From: Pseudobutyrivibrio xylanivorans
Lineage (GTDB): Bacteria > Bacillota > Clostridia > Lachnospirales > Lachnospiraceae
Assembly: GCF_008935055.1 (NCBI RefSeq)
Contig: NZ_CP043028.1
Span: 1,149,901 to 1,213,900 of the forward strand
Length of the DNA stretch: 64,000 nt
Direction of reading: 5' to 3'
Made by a program: the position numbers and the translations under genes. This document shows, piece after piece, positions 16,712-25,535 of the stretch. Each line of letters starts with the position of its first letter. The stretch's first letter is position 1. The notes below the pieces were generated by a model that saw only the letters and a list, made by a program, of their open reading frames with translations, was not told the origin of the DNA and made no database searches.

Positions 16712-17635
16712 TTATCCCGCTGGCCAAAATTCCTCGATAAATACTAGTTCGCCTGCCTCATTTCCTGTCGCACGTAGCTCACCTGTACCATGCCATGAGT
16801 CAGTGTTCACGTCCCATTCTCTTGCAGCAAAATCACCATAACCAGACATTATATCCTCTGATAGAAAAGTCTTAAAATCCACAGTATCATATGTAATGTC
16901 ATCTGTAACATAATCATCGATAGTCTTTGTCTCGATAGACTTCATATATTTTATTTTTGCATCTGCTGCAAATTTTACTTTTACCTGACACTCAATATCT
17001 TTACACTCGTACTCCTTGCCATACCCTTCATCGTCTGGATCTGAATCTGTACAAACAAAGATATTTCCCTTGCTATCTTTGCAAGATTCATCAAAACATA
17101 TTGTCAATGAATCATCGTTCTTTGCTTCGTCAACAGAATCATAACAGCTATCTACAAAGTATTTCTTTCCATCCTGAATCTGAACACACTTAAAATCACC
17201 CCATTTATAAGCTAGATGATCAACCTTTGGCAATTCACATCCAAGTTCAATACTTGAAAACATGTCATCTGTGATTACGACTGGTATAAAAACAGATGCT
17301 CGATCAAAAGTCCCTGTAAAACTGCCGTCTTCATTTTCCTCAATAGCAGAAGTATCCCAGTTAAAATAGTAATTACAATCAGGTTCAAGCTTTAAAAAGC
17401 CATCCTCTAATGTTGTGATTTCTTCAATATCATATATTTGACTTTCAGTGTCAGTACTTGAAACATCGGCACTTGCTGCCTCAGTTGTTTCTTCCTCATC
17501 AACCTGTTCCGATTGAATAGTACTTCCCGCTGCACTTTCTGTAGTGTTCTCTGTCTTATAATGCTTTTCTACAAGTAGCACTCCGCCTATCATCAATACA
17601 ATGATTATGGCTATAATTGTAATTTTCTTTGTCAT
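16712..17635 (-). CDS. Membrane-anchored extracellular protein, unknown function
   Basis: The 307-residue product has an N-terminal membrane anchor (about 5-24, without a lipobox Cys), a Thr/Glu/Ser-rich linker (about 30-70) and an acidic extracellular domain with seven or more Cys residues (CYDSVDEAK, CFDESCKDSKGN, YECKDIECQ) that could form disulfides. I do not recognise a family. The acidic repeats DSDPDDEGYG may bind calcium, but that is a guess. The next gene (CPBP remnant) overlaps its stop. Confidence 0.6.
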   Translation of the reverse strand: MTKKITIIAIIIVLMIGGVLLVEKHYKTENTTESAAGSTIQSEQVDEEETTEAASADVSSTDTESQIYDIEEITTLEDGFLKLEPDCNYYFNWDTSAIEENEDGSFTGTFDRASVFIPVVITDDMFSSIELGCELPKVDHLAYKWGDFKCVQIQDGKKYFVDSCYDSVDEAKNDDSLTICFDESCKDSKGNIFVCTDSDPDDEGYGKEYECKDIECQVKVKFAADAKIKYMKSIETKTIDDYVTDDITYDTVDFKTFLSEDIMSGYGDFAAREWDVNTDSWHGTGELRATGNEAGELVFIEEFWPAG

Positions 17636-17659
17636 ATACCTATTCCTCCCAAATAATGT

Positions 17660-18415
17660 TTAAATACTCTTGTTATAAAAATCTACAAAGCTGTTAAAAA
17701 GATTTTCACTTTGCTTGTCGTAATATTTGTCTATCTTGTATTTTTCAAAACCAAGATTATGTCCCAGCTTATTCACCTTAACAAAGCTGACTCCTTCATC
17801 GGTTTTCAATTTTGAATAAAAAAGATTATATCCATAATCCAACGGAACTACCTCATCATCACTGCTTTGGACTATCATAATAGGCGCCGTAGAAGATGCA
17901 ATACCTGATAAAGAGTCAGCAGAAGCATATTGCCTAAATTGAACTGCTTCATAAAGCTTCATAAAAGGTAACATCGCATAAATGCCGTTATCAATCTCCT
18001 TTTTCCCTTGAATTTCGATAATGTCTGTAGATTTATTAAATCCGGAACAGGCAATCACAGCCTGTACCTCTGGATGGTATTTTAAAACTGAGCACACACT
18101 ATATGCTCCCCAGCTATGACCAAATAACAGGATTGGTAAATCTGGGAATTCCTCATAGCTTTCCACAAAAGAAATGGCATAATCCAAGTCAATCACGCCT
18201 TGTGGTATTCCATTAACTCCATCCCCTTCGCTTTCATCATTTCCAGTTGCATCATAAGCAAATACCATAAACCCGTTGCTTGCCAAGTAATTGATGCAGC
18301 TCATATAACTATTGTGTCCTCCGCCCCCAAGTCCGTGAGCAAATACTATAATCCCTTTTGCAGAATCACTGGCTTGATACATATATCCACATAGAGACTG
18401 GCCTTTATTTGACAT
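17660..18415 (-). CDS. Alpha/beta hydrolase (S33-like), N-terminally short
   Basis: The 251-residue domain contains FAHGLGGGGHNSY, FAYDATGNDESEG, Ser in LFGHSWGAYS, Asp in QSSDDEVVPLDYG and His in KLGHNLGF, so the catalytic triad is present. It resembles serine aminopeptidase/acyl hydrolase family members of Firmicutes. The ATG at 18415 has no clear ribosome site. Family-like residues (FGVSNETNRYSF) continue upstream in frame into the preceding SGNH gene without a start codon, suggesting that the gene lost its first 30-60 residues when it was joined to that gene. Confidence 0.75.
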   Translation of the reverse strand: MSNKGQSLCGYMYQASDSAKGIIVFAHGLGGGGHNSYMSCINYLASNGFMVFAYDATGNDESEGDGVNGIPQGVIDLDYAISFVESYEEFPDLPILLFGHSWGAYSVCSVLKYHPEVQAVIACSGFNKSTDIIEIQGKKEIDNGIYAMLPFMKLYEAVQFRQYASADSLSGIASSTAPIMIVQSSDDEVVPLDYGYNLFYSKLKTDEGVSFVKVNKLGHNLGFEKYKIDKYYDKQSENLFNSFVDFYNKSI

Positions 18416-18441
18416 AAAGCTATATCGATTTGTTTCATTAC

Positions 18442-19107
18442 TTACTCCAAAATATAGCTCTTCATATTTTCAAAAATAATCTCATATGCCTCTGGCCACA
18501 TATGAATTCCATCTTTAGACAGTTCTTTTTTTACCTGACCATTTTCATTCATAATTCCGGCATTTACATCTATATATCTATATCCATAATTCTGAGCCAA
18601 ATCACGCACCACATTATTTGCGATATCCATTCTTTCAATTCTATTTCTTACTGCCTTGATATAACCATCCCCAGGCATGCTTTCAGCCACTTCTTCATTC
18701 ACAGGGTAATACTTCATCAGAAAAACCCTCGTTTTAGGAAGACGTTCTTTAATTAATCTCAACAATTTTCCATAATCTTCCTCAAATTTTGCTTTACTCC
18801 ACTCAGGGGCGCTTATATCGTTGGTGCCAATATTTAGAAATATCACTGCTGGTTCTAATTCAAAAATCTGCTCTTCTATAGCATCTAGCATTTCAGGAAT
18901 TGTAAAGCCTCCTATTCCTCTGTTATAAATAATCTTCCCCAGGTTGTATTTTTGCTGAATCTCATTTACAGGAAACTGCTCCATCAATGAAGATCCCACA
19001 AATAAAATCTGTCCCTTTTTTGAATTTATATTTAAATGTGCAAAAAGCTTTACCTTTCCAATTTTCTCTTCTTTAAAATATTTATAAAGTATATCTTCTT
19101 TATTCAT
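18442..19107 (-). CDS. SGNH/GDSL hydrolase
   Basis: The product has 221 residues. The four SGNH blocks are present: block I FVGSSLMEQF (nucleophile Ser), block II YNRGIGGFT, block III NIGTNDISA and block V DGIHMWPEAY (Asp-x-x-His). It probably deacylates a cell-wall sugar or lipid; no signal peptide is present, so it acts in the cytoplasm. The start at 19107 is preceded by GGGGG. The downstream alpha/beta hydrolase begins 26 bp after its stop. Confidence 0.88.
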   Translation of the reverse strand: MNKEDILYKYFKEEKIGKVKLFAHLNINSKKGQILFVGSSLMEQFPVNEIQQKYNLGKIIYNRGIGGFTIPEMLDAIEEQIFELEPAVIFLNIGTNDISAPEWSKAKFEEDYGKLLRLIKERLPKTRVFLMKYYPVNEEVAESMPGDGYIKAVRNRIERMDIANNVVRDLAQNYGYRYIDVNAGIMNENGQVKKELSKDGIHMWPEAYEIIFENMKSYILE

Positions 19108-19296
19108 TTTTGCTTCCCCCTTATAGTATATTTTAAGCCTAATATTTCACCTGAATTATACTCATATTATATTTGTATAACAATTAAAAACAGGTATTCT
19201 TTTTTGAAATCCGTGTATCTTTTACATTACATTTTCACCCTTACATTTTTTTCAAACTCGTCAAAAATCTAAGGTATATCCCAATATTGTCACCAA

Positions 19297-19326
19297 ATCA
19301 AAAGAGAGCCGATTTCTCGGCTCTCT
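19297..19326 (-). terminator. Terminator of the kinase-GNAT gene
   Basis: A perfect 10-bp stem (AGAGAGCCGA at 19303-19312 and its complement at 19317-19326) with loop TTTC is followed by TTTTG on the minus strand. It lies 28 bp past the stop at 19355. Confidence 0.8.
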
Positions 19327-19354
19327 TGAAGATATCTATAAACTTAATCCATAT

Positions 19355-20461
19355 TTACTTTATTTCCTTTGAATACAGGAAATCATCATCGCCACCGTAG
19401 TTAGTAATCTCCTTTACGAAAGAATATCCAAAGTGCTCGTATAATCCAGCGTTTTCCCAAGGTGTAGGAATATAACTTCTTGTGAATCCCTGCTCCTTCA
19501 GATACTCATTGGCGAAATCAATCAGCTTTCCGCTTATTCTGTATCCACGGTATTCTTCTGACACAAACACGCAGGATACCCAAGGATATAGTTCAGGCAA
19601 AGGATAATAATCCTCTTTCATAACAGATGCCATTCCGATTATATTACCGTTAACCTTTGCTACGAACATGGTCTCCCAATCAGAGAACTCCCAGTTTCTC
19701 ACAAGGTTTGCGATGTGCTCCTTTACTTCAATCCATGAACAGCCCTCTATAAACTTCAATAAATCATCTGCCAACCGTGTGCCTTTATCGACCTTTTGTA
19801 TCTCAAAAGCTTCAAATAAACACCATCCGAAATGCTTAGCAACAAGATTCGCTGTTTCCTCAACAGTTCTGTTTTCGTCACGCTCAAGCCAGAAGTAATC
19901 GCTGTTCTTAATGGAATTATAAGGATTGGCATTCAAAGAACATAGAGTTTCATTACAGTTTGCCTTTGCAGCCTCAGGATCAGTAGTACTTTCTATAAAC
20001 TGTTTAAATCCCTGATGGTCTAGTCTGTTGCAATACTCATCAACTATATCAACAGGCTCTCGCAGCATAAATGCTATTCTAGATGGATCAGTTAATGTCT
20101 TTGCCTGGTCTAGTGTCAAATGGCAATCACAAATAACAGGCCCATTCTGAGATAATCTCATAATATCCAGTAGTACAAAATCCAGCTGCTCCCTTGTGTT
20201 ATCAAGCAGCCACTGCTTGTACTCCTCTGGCTTTCTGCCAAAGAACTCATCTGCACTTCCAAATCTTTTATTCATGTTTGGCTGATGCTCTTTATCCGAT
20301 AAAGCCTGATGAACTGGAAAATGTTCATCAATATCGTACACTGGAATACCAAACCTCTTACTAAGTGCTCTGGAAACTGTTGTCTTGCCTCCGCAAGGTG
20401 TACCTGTAATAAAGTAAACGTTTCTTAAATACTCTTTAATTATATTGTCCTGAAATATCAT
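19355..20461 (-). CDS. Two-domain P-loop kinase / GNAT acetyltransferase fusion
   Basis: The product has 368 residues. Residues 1-200 form a small P-loop kinase (Walker A GTPCGGKT at 20-27, VYDIDEHF, LLDIMRLSQNGPVICDCHLT), like small-molecule kinases of the shikimate or chloramphenicol kinase type. Residues about 225-368 form a GNAT domain (VSCVFVSEEYRGYRISGKLI, then WENAGLYEHFGYSF). Each half looks complete. A kinase joined to an acetyltransferase recalls bifunctional drug-modifying enzymes, but the substrate is unknown. AAGGAG precedes the start. A ten-codon frame with GGAGG lies upstream at 20539-20571, followed by a stem-loop, but no T run. Confidence 0.8.
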   Translation of the reverse strand: MIFQDNIIKEYLRNVYFITGTPCGGKTTVSRALSKRFGIPVYDIDEHFPVHQALSDKEHQPNMNKRFGSADEFFGRKPEEYKQWLLDNTREQLDFVLLDIMRLSQNGPVICDCHLTLDQAKTLTDPSRIAFMLREPVDIVDEYCNRLDHQGFKQFIESTTDPEAAKANCNETLCSLNANPYNSIKNSDYFWLERDENRTVEETANLVAKHFGWCLFEAFEIQKVDKGTRLADDLLKFIEGCSWIEVKEHIANLVRNWEFSDWETMFVAKVNGNIIGMASVMKEDYYPLPELYPWVSCVFVSEEYRGYRISGKLIDFANEYLKEQGFTRSYIPTPWENAGLYEHFGYSFVKEITNYGGDDDFLYSKEIK

Positions 20462-20598
20462 TTCGATTCTCCTTATATAAATAGTTTTTTAGTTTCGAGT
20501 TGATCGAAGCATGAAACTATTCAATAAGTCTCATGCTTTTAGATATTTCTTAACTTTAAAAACATTACCATTTCATTTTCCTCCAATTTGTTATTTCA

Positions 20599-20640
20599 TA
20601 AAAAAAGCCGTGCTACGAACTATACATTCATAGCACGACC
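20599..20640 (-). terminator. Terminator displaced from guaA by the transposon
   Basis: The stem GTCGTGCTA / TAGCACGGC is followed on the minus strand by seven T (20600-20606). No gene ends just before it on this side: the next sequence upstream on the minus strand is the transposon's left end. If the element is removed at its target duplication, this hairpin falls about 60 bp after the guaA stop, so I read it as the original guaA terminator. Confidence 0.7.
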
Positions 20641-20697
20641 ATTTGTTTATACCACAAAACTAATCAAATGTCACGTTTTTCTCAGTATAAAGATTTT

Positions 20698-20702
20698 TGT
20701 TT
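20698..20702. repeat. Left target-site duplication TGTTT
   Basis: TGTTT lies immediately before the left end (TGTTCAGGGG) and is repeated exactly after the right end at 43006-43010. Five-base target duplications are the rule for Tn7-like transposons. Confidence 0.9.
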
Positions 20703-20986
20703 TGTTCAGGGGCAATACTCTTTATCCTGCAAAGGGCAAAGTTCTTTATCCCCTTAAAACAAATAACACTTTATGGATTATCTTAAACTGGGTTAACCTT
20801 TCACTCTGGTTTACGGTACTGATAAATGCCTTATTTTCAAGGTTAATCAGGTCTTATAAAACAAAAATAGACCTTGGTCGAGAAGTTTAAAACGACTCAG
20901 ACTCAAGGTCTATTTTTGTTTATTTTAAATTGTTGAAGAGTAAAGTTCTTTGCCCCTAAGCGGATAAAAAGCTTTGCCCTTTGTCA
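20703..20986. repeat. Left 284-bp end module
   Basis: It is identical to 42722-43005 and in the same orientation. At its left are two direct TnsB-type sites (GGGCAATACTCTTTATCC at 20710-20727 and GGGCAAAGTTCTTTATCC at 20734-20751). At its right are two inverted sites (20938-20955 and GGATAAAAAGCTTTGCCC at 20962-20979) and the terminus TGTCA. The module therefore looks like a complete mini-element. Its centre holds a 17-bp inverted repeat (20860-20876 and 20904-20920, AACAAAAATAGACCTTG) that can act as a terminator in both directions. Confidence 0.9.
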
Positions 20987-21070
20987 TAGTAAACTAACCT
21001 TGAGACCCTAATTATAATAGTTACCTCCCCCTTCTTCAAGTATGTATAGGTTAATATAGTATTGTTTGCA

Positions 21071-21571
21071 TTAATAATAAGATGCTTCTTCATTTAGAGT
21101 AGTAATTATGTCCAGCACCCTCATATTCACAACCATACAACACCAAACTACATCAGACATGTTGTAGGTACCACGTTTATTAGTAGCAGACAAAACTATA
21201 TCTTCAATAACGTCTCTATCAAATCTAGCCTCTTGTAATACTAGATTTACAAACTGATGTATTGACTCATGTTCAATATCTGATATGAATGGATGATTAA
21301 GAAGAATGTTAAATATTGTTTCCTCTGAAATAATATTTCTTCTTCGTAATGATTTAGTAGTTGGTATCTCACAAAGTTCTTTTAGATTTGTTCCATAGAG
21401 CAGGCATATCCTTTCAAGGTTTCTATTTGATAAACCATGACAATTTTCAAGTCTAGATATGGTTCTTATGGATAAACCTAGTTGTCTAGCAACAAAGGCT
21501 TGAGACCACCCCTTTTTAATCCTAATCTCACGTAATTTCTTAGCTATTACAGGCTTCATATCTACAAACAT
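21071..21571 (-). CDS. XRE-family helix-turn-helix regulator
   Basis: The product has 166 residues with an N-terminal HTH (residues about 8-60: LREIRIKKGWSQAFVARQLG, then SIRTISRLENCHG) and a C-terminal all-helical region without a known domain. It lies at the left end of the transposon, transcribed towards the end. AAGGAG precedes the ATG at 21571. It may control the recombination genes upstream or element excision; the sequence gives no operator. Confidence 0.8.
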   Translation of the reverse strand: MFVDMKPVIAKKLREIRIKKGWSQAFVARQLGLSIRTISRLENCHGLSNRNLERICLLYGTNLKELCEIPTTKSLRRRNIISEETIFNILLNHPFISDIEHESIHQFVNLVLQEARFDRDVIEDIVLSATNKRGTYNMSDVVWCCMVVNMRVLDIITTLNEEASYY

Positions 21572-21872
21572 AGTAATTCTCCTTCACTCTTATATATGAC
21601 AGTAATGTAGAAATTATAGACATTTAGTACAGGATTCATTAAAAACCTCCATATGATAAGTATATACCTATAGTTGGTTTATATATGAGTTAACAGCATG
21701 CTAATAAAATGCTTAATATTCATAAAAAACATACAATTATGCCGGTAGGCATCCAGCACAAGAACTGAATACTGCTTCCATAAAGATATAGACATATTAA
21801 TATTAGGAGAGCAACCATAGATGCTATGCTCTACAGCCACTCCCCTATTCTAATTAACCAGGTAATTTATTC
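21572..21872 (-). other. Intergenic stretch without a supported gene
   Basis: It contains a start-poor frame beginning with GTG near 21827 (VAVEHSIYGCSPNINMSISL) that runs about 50 codons, and an overlapping short hydrophobic frame, but neither has a convincing ribosome site. I regard it as remnant or non-coding. Confidence 0.4.
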
Positions 21873-22721
21873 CTACTTAGTAGCATTATTAAACTTCTTA
21901 ATAATCTCTGAGATCTGTACTCCTGATAAGCAGTGATAATCCTCTATCCCATAATGTTTACGCAGGTATGATTTCATTGCTTCTTCAGTAACATTATTAA
22001 GATTCATCAATAATTCTAAGTACTTAATCTGCTTCTCTGTAGCAACTGAAGGCATTGTGTTACTTACTGTATTACCTTTAGATGAATTATAACTACTTCC
22101 CTCAATTTCCATATCCTCAACATCTTGAGTAAATCTAGCACTAAGGTTTCCAACATTTAGTATTCCATCTACAAGAGCTCTCTTCTTTGCCATCTTAAGA
22201 ACAACATTCTGCATGGTAAACCCATTTTGTTTGGCATATTTTGATTCTCTAGTGTTTGAAGTAGCTATACCTTCACCTTTTACTACCCCATTGTAATCAA
22301 TAAGAAACACCTTGATTTCATAACTAAAGAAACCTTTTTCATAATCTTCAACCCTATTAACAATTTCTGTTCTGGCAATTAAGCCAAGGTAATTCATTAT
22401 TTTCTCTGCACCAGATTTAAGTATCGTTGGTTTACTGCAATGTGGTATCACTCCATAATCAACACCAGATATTAAGACTGTATCTATAAACCTGTTCATC
22501 TCATCATTAAATGCTTTGGCTTCTTCTACAGTCATGCTCTTACTACCTAATAAGGTTACTGGTTTAGTTTCAGGTTTAAATTCTGCACTTTCTGCACTAA
22601 ACATTAGGTTCTTTGGAACTGATAGATCAGCAGCTTCAATTGCCTTTATAGCCTCTTCTATTGGCTCCAATGATTGTAATTTACCCTCTAATAACTCTTT
22701 TAAATCTATCTGCTTATTCAT
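21873..22721 (-). CDS. Phage-type single-strand annealing protein candidate (Rad52/Erf-like)
   Basis: The 282-residue protein has the pattern of phage proteins found beside YqaJ exonucleases: SGVDYGVIPHCSKPTILKSG, EKIMNYLGL, a central beta segment (FSYEIKVFLIDYNGVVKGEG) and NVVLKMAKKRALVDGIL followed by FTQDVED. I place it with Rad52/Erf-like annealing proteins on pattern and context; it is not a clear RecT. It would anneal single strands produced by the exonuclease encoded 15 bp upstream. The last 60 residues resemble a small helical DNA-binding tail. The set may repair, circularise or recombine the element. Confidence 0.55.
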   Translation of the reverse strand: MNKQIDLKELLEGKLQSLEPIEEAIKAIEAADLSVPKNLMFSAESAEFKPETKPVTLLGSKSMTVEEAKAFNDEMNRFIDTVLISGVDYGVIPHCSKPTILKSGAEKIMNYLGLIARTEIVNRVEDYEKGFFSYEIKVFLIDYNGVVKGEGIATSNTRESKYAKQNGFTMQNVVLKMAKKRALVDGILNVGNLSARFTQDVEDMEIEGSSYNSSKGNTVSNTMPSVATEKQIKYLELLMNLNNVTEEAMKSYLRKHYGIEDYHCLSGVQISEIIKKFNNATK

Positions 22722-22736
22722 ATATTTTCACCATCC

Positions 22737-23672
22737 TTACTTAACCATAAATCTTCTACTAGAACTTGTTTTTACATAGCTTGCATATACCTCAGGTTTA
22801 TCTTGCTTCAAGGCCTTGGTATCAAGTCTATCTGTTGTAACTGTCTGCCAGCTGATAACATGATTCAGACATGTAGCCTTTTCATTATTCCCCATATATT
22901 CCTTGATATGATTAGCTGCCTCTTGTTTAAGTGATTTTGCTTCATCTTCCTGCATACATGCTTCAACATATGAATTAACATATTGATTAACCTCTTCTGG
23001 TAAAACCACTTCTTCTGTAATTCCTCCATCATACAAGTTATCAAGAAAACTTTTTGCAGCATCAGAACCATCTACTTCAGGTCTAGTTCCACTAATGACC
23101 TTATCCCAAAAGTTCTTTTCAACTGATACCAGCATATCCTGAATATGCTCATCTGCTTCAACCTCAAATATTTTAAAGGTATTACCACCTATAAGCACTG
23201 CCACGTAGGCTTTCTTAAGGCCTGTAACAAACAAATAATGTTGTACCTGAGTTTGGTAATAGGTTGGCACATCATTTTCCCATTCACCACGTTTAAACTC
23301 AGATGCAGTCTTGATCTCAAGTATTGCAGGATTATGGTCATCATCCTCTGTAATGCCATCTACATCAGCTAACATAAATTTATATGCTGGATGTTGTAAT
23401 ATAGCCTTTACTTCTTTGACATTCTTACCTGTCACCTCAGCAAAATGCTTTCTAATTATTGGCTCTAGCAAACTTCCCCACTGTATTGCTTCATTATCAT
23501 TGAAGTCGTCTTTGCTCTGGCCTACCTTATCAAGCCATAGTTCTAATTCAGATTTCCATTTGTTAATTCCAAGTAAAGCACTAACATCAGAGCCACCTAT
23601 ACCTTGTCTACGATAGTTAAGCCATTCTTCTCTTGTTAAATTGTTTGTTTCTACCAAAATATTTACGTTCAT
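22737..23672 (-). CDS. YqaJ-type viral recombinase exonuclease
   Basis: The product has 311 residues. It carries the YqaJ/lambda-exonuclease core: GIGGSDVSALLGINKW, the metal-binding Asp in MLADVDGI, EIKTA (E-x-K) and YYQTQVQHYLFVTG. All catalytic positions are present. The family digests one strand of double-stranded DNA 5' to 3'. It is followed 15 bp later by the annealing-type protein and preceded by an ArdC-like gene 3 bp away, forming one operon. Such pairs are usual in phages and conjugative elements; within a Tn7-like element this is unusual. Confidence 0.88.
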   Translation of the reverse strand: MNVNILVETNNLTREEWLNYRRQGIGGSDVSALLGINKWKSELELWLDKVGQSKDDFNDNEAIQWGSLLEPIIRKHFAEVTGKNVKEVKAILQHPAYKFMLADVDGITEDDDHNPAILEIKTASEFKRGEWENDVPTYYQTQVQHYLFVTGLKKAYVAVLIGGNTFKIFEVEADEHIQDMLVSVEKNFWDKVISGTRPEVDGSDAAKSFLDNLYDGGITEEVVLPEEVNQYVNSYVEACMQEDEAKSLKQEAANHIKEYMGNNEKATCLNHVISWQTVTTDRLDTKALKQDKPEVYASYVKTSSSRRFMVK

Positions 23673-23675
23673 ACC

Positions 23676-24536
23676 CTAGTCCTCACTTTCTCTTAAAATA
23701 GAAAAAGCAGAGTCCGAAGACCCTGCTAACTCTGTAATTATCCTGTATGATACTTTTTGTACCGTATCTGCTATCATTCTTAACTCGTTCTTATCTCTAA
23801 GCCATGATTGAATGTAGCTCATGCTATACCTACTTGTATCAAGTCCTAGCCTCGAAGCAACAACATACGCACAAGACTCAGCTATTAATTCTCTGCAATT
23901 CCTGCTGATATTTTCGTCTGGATTCATCTCAAAGTCTATAAGGTGACTGTACTCATGTAAAAGTGTCTTAGCCTTTTGGATATAGTCCATATCTGCCTTT
24001 ACAGTAATTACCCTTGTCTCAAGATTGTAACTACCCTTGGAATTTATTCCTTCTACCTCCTGTACTACATGTTTGCTTGAAATAAACTCATACAGTTTCT
24101 CATAAATCAGTTTTTCTTCATCACTATTTCCTGAAAGACCTGTTATAAGTACCGGCAGCTGACTATCATCTCCATCAGTATCAGCTATGTCATACACATA
24201 GACCAACCTAAAGCCTGTAATTACTTTTTTCTTTACCTCATTTTCCAAGTCCTCTTCATCAGAAACTAGCTTTTTCTTTATACATGGCGCCAATATTGCA
24301 AGCCCCTTTGATCCCTTGCGTACATATCTTCCTAAGGTATTCCATGCTTTGTATCCCTTCACATATGTAGCATTACGATTTTGAAGGTAGATTAACATTG
24401 TATTTCCAAAAGAATAGTTATAAAATCTTGATTGGAAATATAGATATCTAAGCCAGTCCTCATCAGTTGATATAGTCTCCAAACTCTCATCAATTTGTTG
24501 TAGGGCTGCTTTTATTTTCTCTTGGTTCTTACTCAT
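23676..24536 (-). CDS. ArdC-like antirestriction protein with zinc-peptidase domain
   Basis: The 286-residue product has an N-terminal ArdC-type ssDNA-binding domain (about 28-130: FYNYSFGNTMLIYLQNRNAT, GYKAWNTLGRYVRKGSKGLA) and a C-terminal metallopeptidase core (HEYSH at 194-198 and a third ligand Glu at 220 in ELIAESCAYV). This is the domain order of ArdC, which protects incoming DNA from restriction. Here it would help the transposon or a plasmid form of it to establish. It overlaps the small Cys-rich gene upstream by 8 bp and is co-transcribed with the exonuclease. Confidence 0.85.
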   Translation of the reverse strand: MSKNQEKIKAALQQIDESLETISTDEDWLRYLYFQSRFYNYSFGNTMLIYLQNRNATYVKGYKAWNTLGRYVRKGSKGLAILAPCIKKKLVSDEEDLENEVKKKVITGFRLVYVYDIADTDGDDSQLPVLITGLSGNSDEEKLIYEKLYEFISSKHVVQEVEGINSKGSYNLETRVITVKADMDYIQKAKTLLHEYSHLIDFEMNPDENISRNCRELIAESCAYVVASRLGLDTSRYSMSYIQSWLRDKNELRMIADTVQKVSYRIITELAGSSDSAFSILRESED

Positions 24537-24720
24537 TACATCCCCCTTTCATATCTTCACACTCACCATAGCAGGGGCATTCTATGCAATAATCTTTATC
24601 ACACTCACCAAATACAAAACCGTTATCAACTATAGGCATACATGTATTAAGGTATAATGAACAGAATCTGCATGTTCCTGCCATCTCTGGTGTTATAGAA
24701 ACTCCTTGTAATAAACACAT
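24529..24720 (-). CDS. Small Cys-rich protein
   Basis: The 63-residue product has ten Cys, arranged in pairs (CRFC, CIECPCYGEC), likely binding zinc or an iron-sulfur cluster. I do not recognise a family. The start has AAAGGAG upstream, and the end overlaps the ArdC-like gene by 8 bp, so it is the first gene of the recombination operon. Confidence 0.6.
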   Translation of the reverse strand: MCLLQGVSITPEMAGTCRFCSLYLNTCMPIVDNGFVFGECDKDYCIECPCYGECEDMKGGCNE

Positions 24721-24782
24721 TTGTTTTACTCCTTTCTATGACCTATCACTATAATTTTTTTGCAATTAAAAACCTCTTGGGA

Positions 24783-25484
24783 CTAAACCATCTCCAAGAA
24801 GTCCGTACCTGAATGGTATTTATAAATATGATTGCTGAGGAAATCCTTTTCGGATAGTTCATTTGCATTCACATATGAGACCATTTCTACTATGTCCTTA
24901 GGGTTAGTATTATCTCCAATACAAGGAACAAAAATCAGTTCATGTACAGAACATGGTATGATGTAAAAATCCGTTCCAATTACTTCTGAAAAACCATGAA
25001 GCAAATCATCGTACAACATTACTGCACTTCCATGTATCTTCTTACTGTTTGTAGCAACAAATATCTTTGAATCACTGTATGAATTCATCTTAAAAACTAC
25101 CTTACCTGAACTTTTAATGACCTCAGTATTAATATCACTACATACATCTTCTTTATCCATGTAATTCAATACCTCATAAAAAATGTCATTAACTGTAGCA
25201 TCCAATATGGTGGCTGAATTCTTCTTCGCAAGTTCAAATAAGGAGTCCACATCATCCACTGCCCAAGAATTCATCAATTCATTGTTCACAATAGCAACCG
25301 AACCAATAACTTCTGTGTCAGGTACTACAATAAAAATTGCTGCCAAATCATGTATTCTCACATGAGGTATCTCCTCAAGAAGCTTTACATTTCTTTCAGC
25401 ATTGATTAATTCAAGACAAACCAAATTCCTTACAGAATTAAAATCAGTTAATGTACCCTTCTTCATTTCAAAATTAGTAATCAT
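24783..25484 (-). CDS. DUF5688-type protein
   Basis: The 233-residue product matches the DUF5688 pattern seen often in Lachnospiraceae mobile elements: LVCLELINAERNVKLLEEIP, HDLAAIFIVVP, ELMNSWAVDDVDSLFELAKK, a central region with strands and SVHELIFVP near the end. The function is unknown. It has a good ribosome site (AAAGGAG) and no membrane segment or catalytic motif that I can point to. Confidence 0.7.
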   Translation of the reverse strand: MITNFEMKKGTLTDFNSVRNLVCLELINAERNVKLLEEIPHVRIHDLAAIFIVVPDTEVIGSVAIVNNELMNSWAVDDVDSLFELAKKNSATILDATVNDIFYEVLNYMDKEDVCSDINTEVIKSSGKVVFKMNSYSDSKIFVATNSKKIHGSAVMLYDDLLHGFSEVIGTDFYIIPCSVHELIFVPCIGDNTNPKDIVEMVSYVNANELSEKDFLSNHIYKYHSGTDFLEMV

Positions 25485-25535
25485 AGATAAATCTCCTTTT
25501 CAATAAACATTTTTGTTAACATCTGTTCCTGCTTT

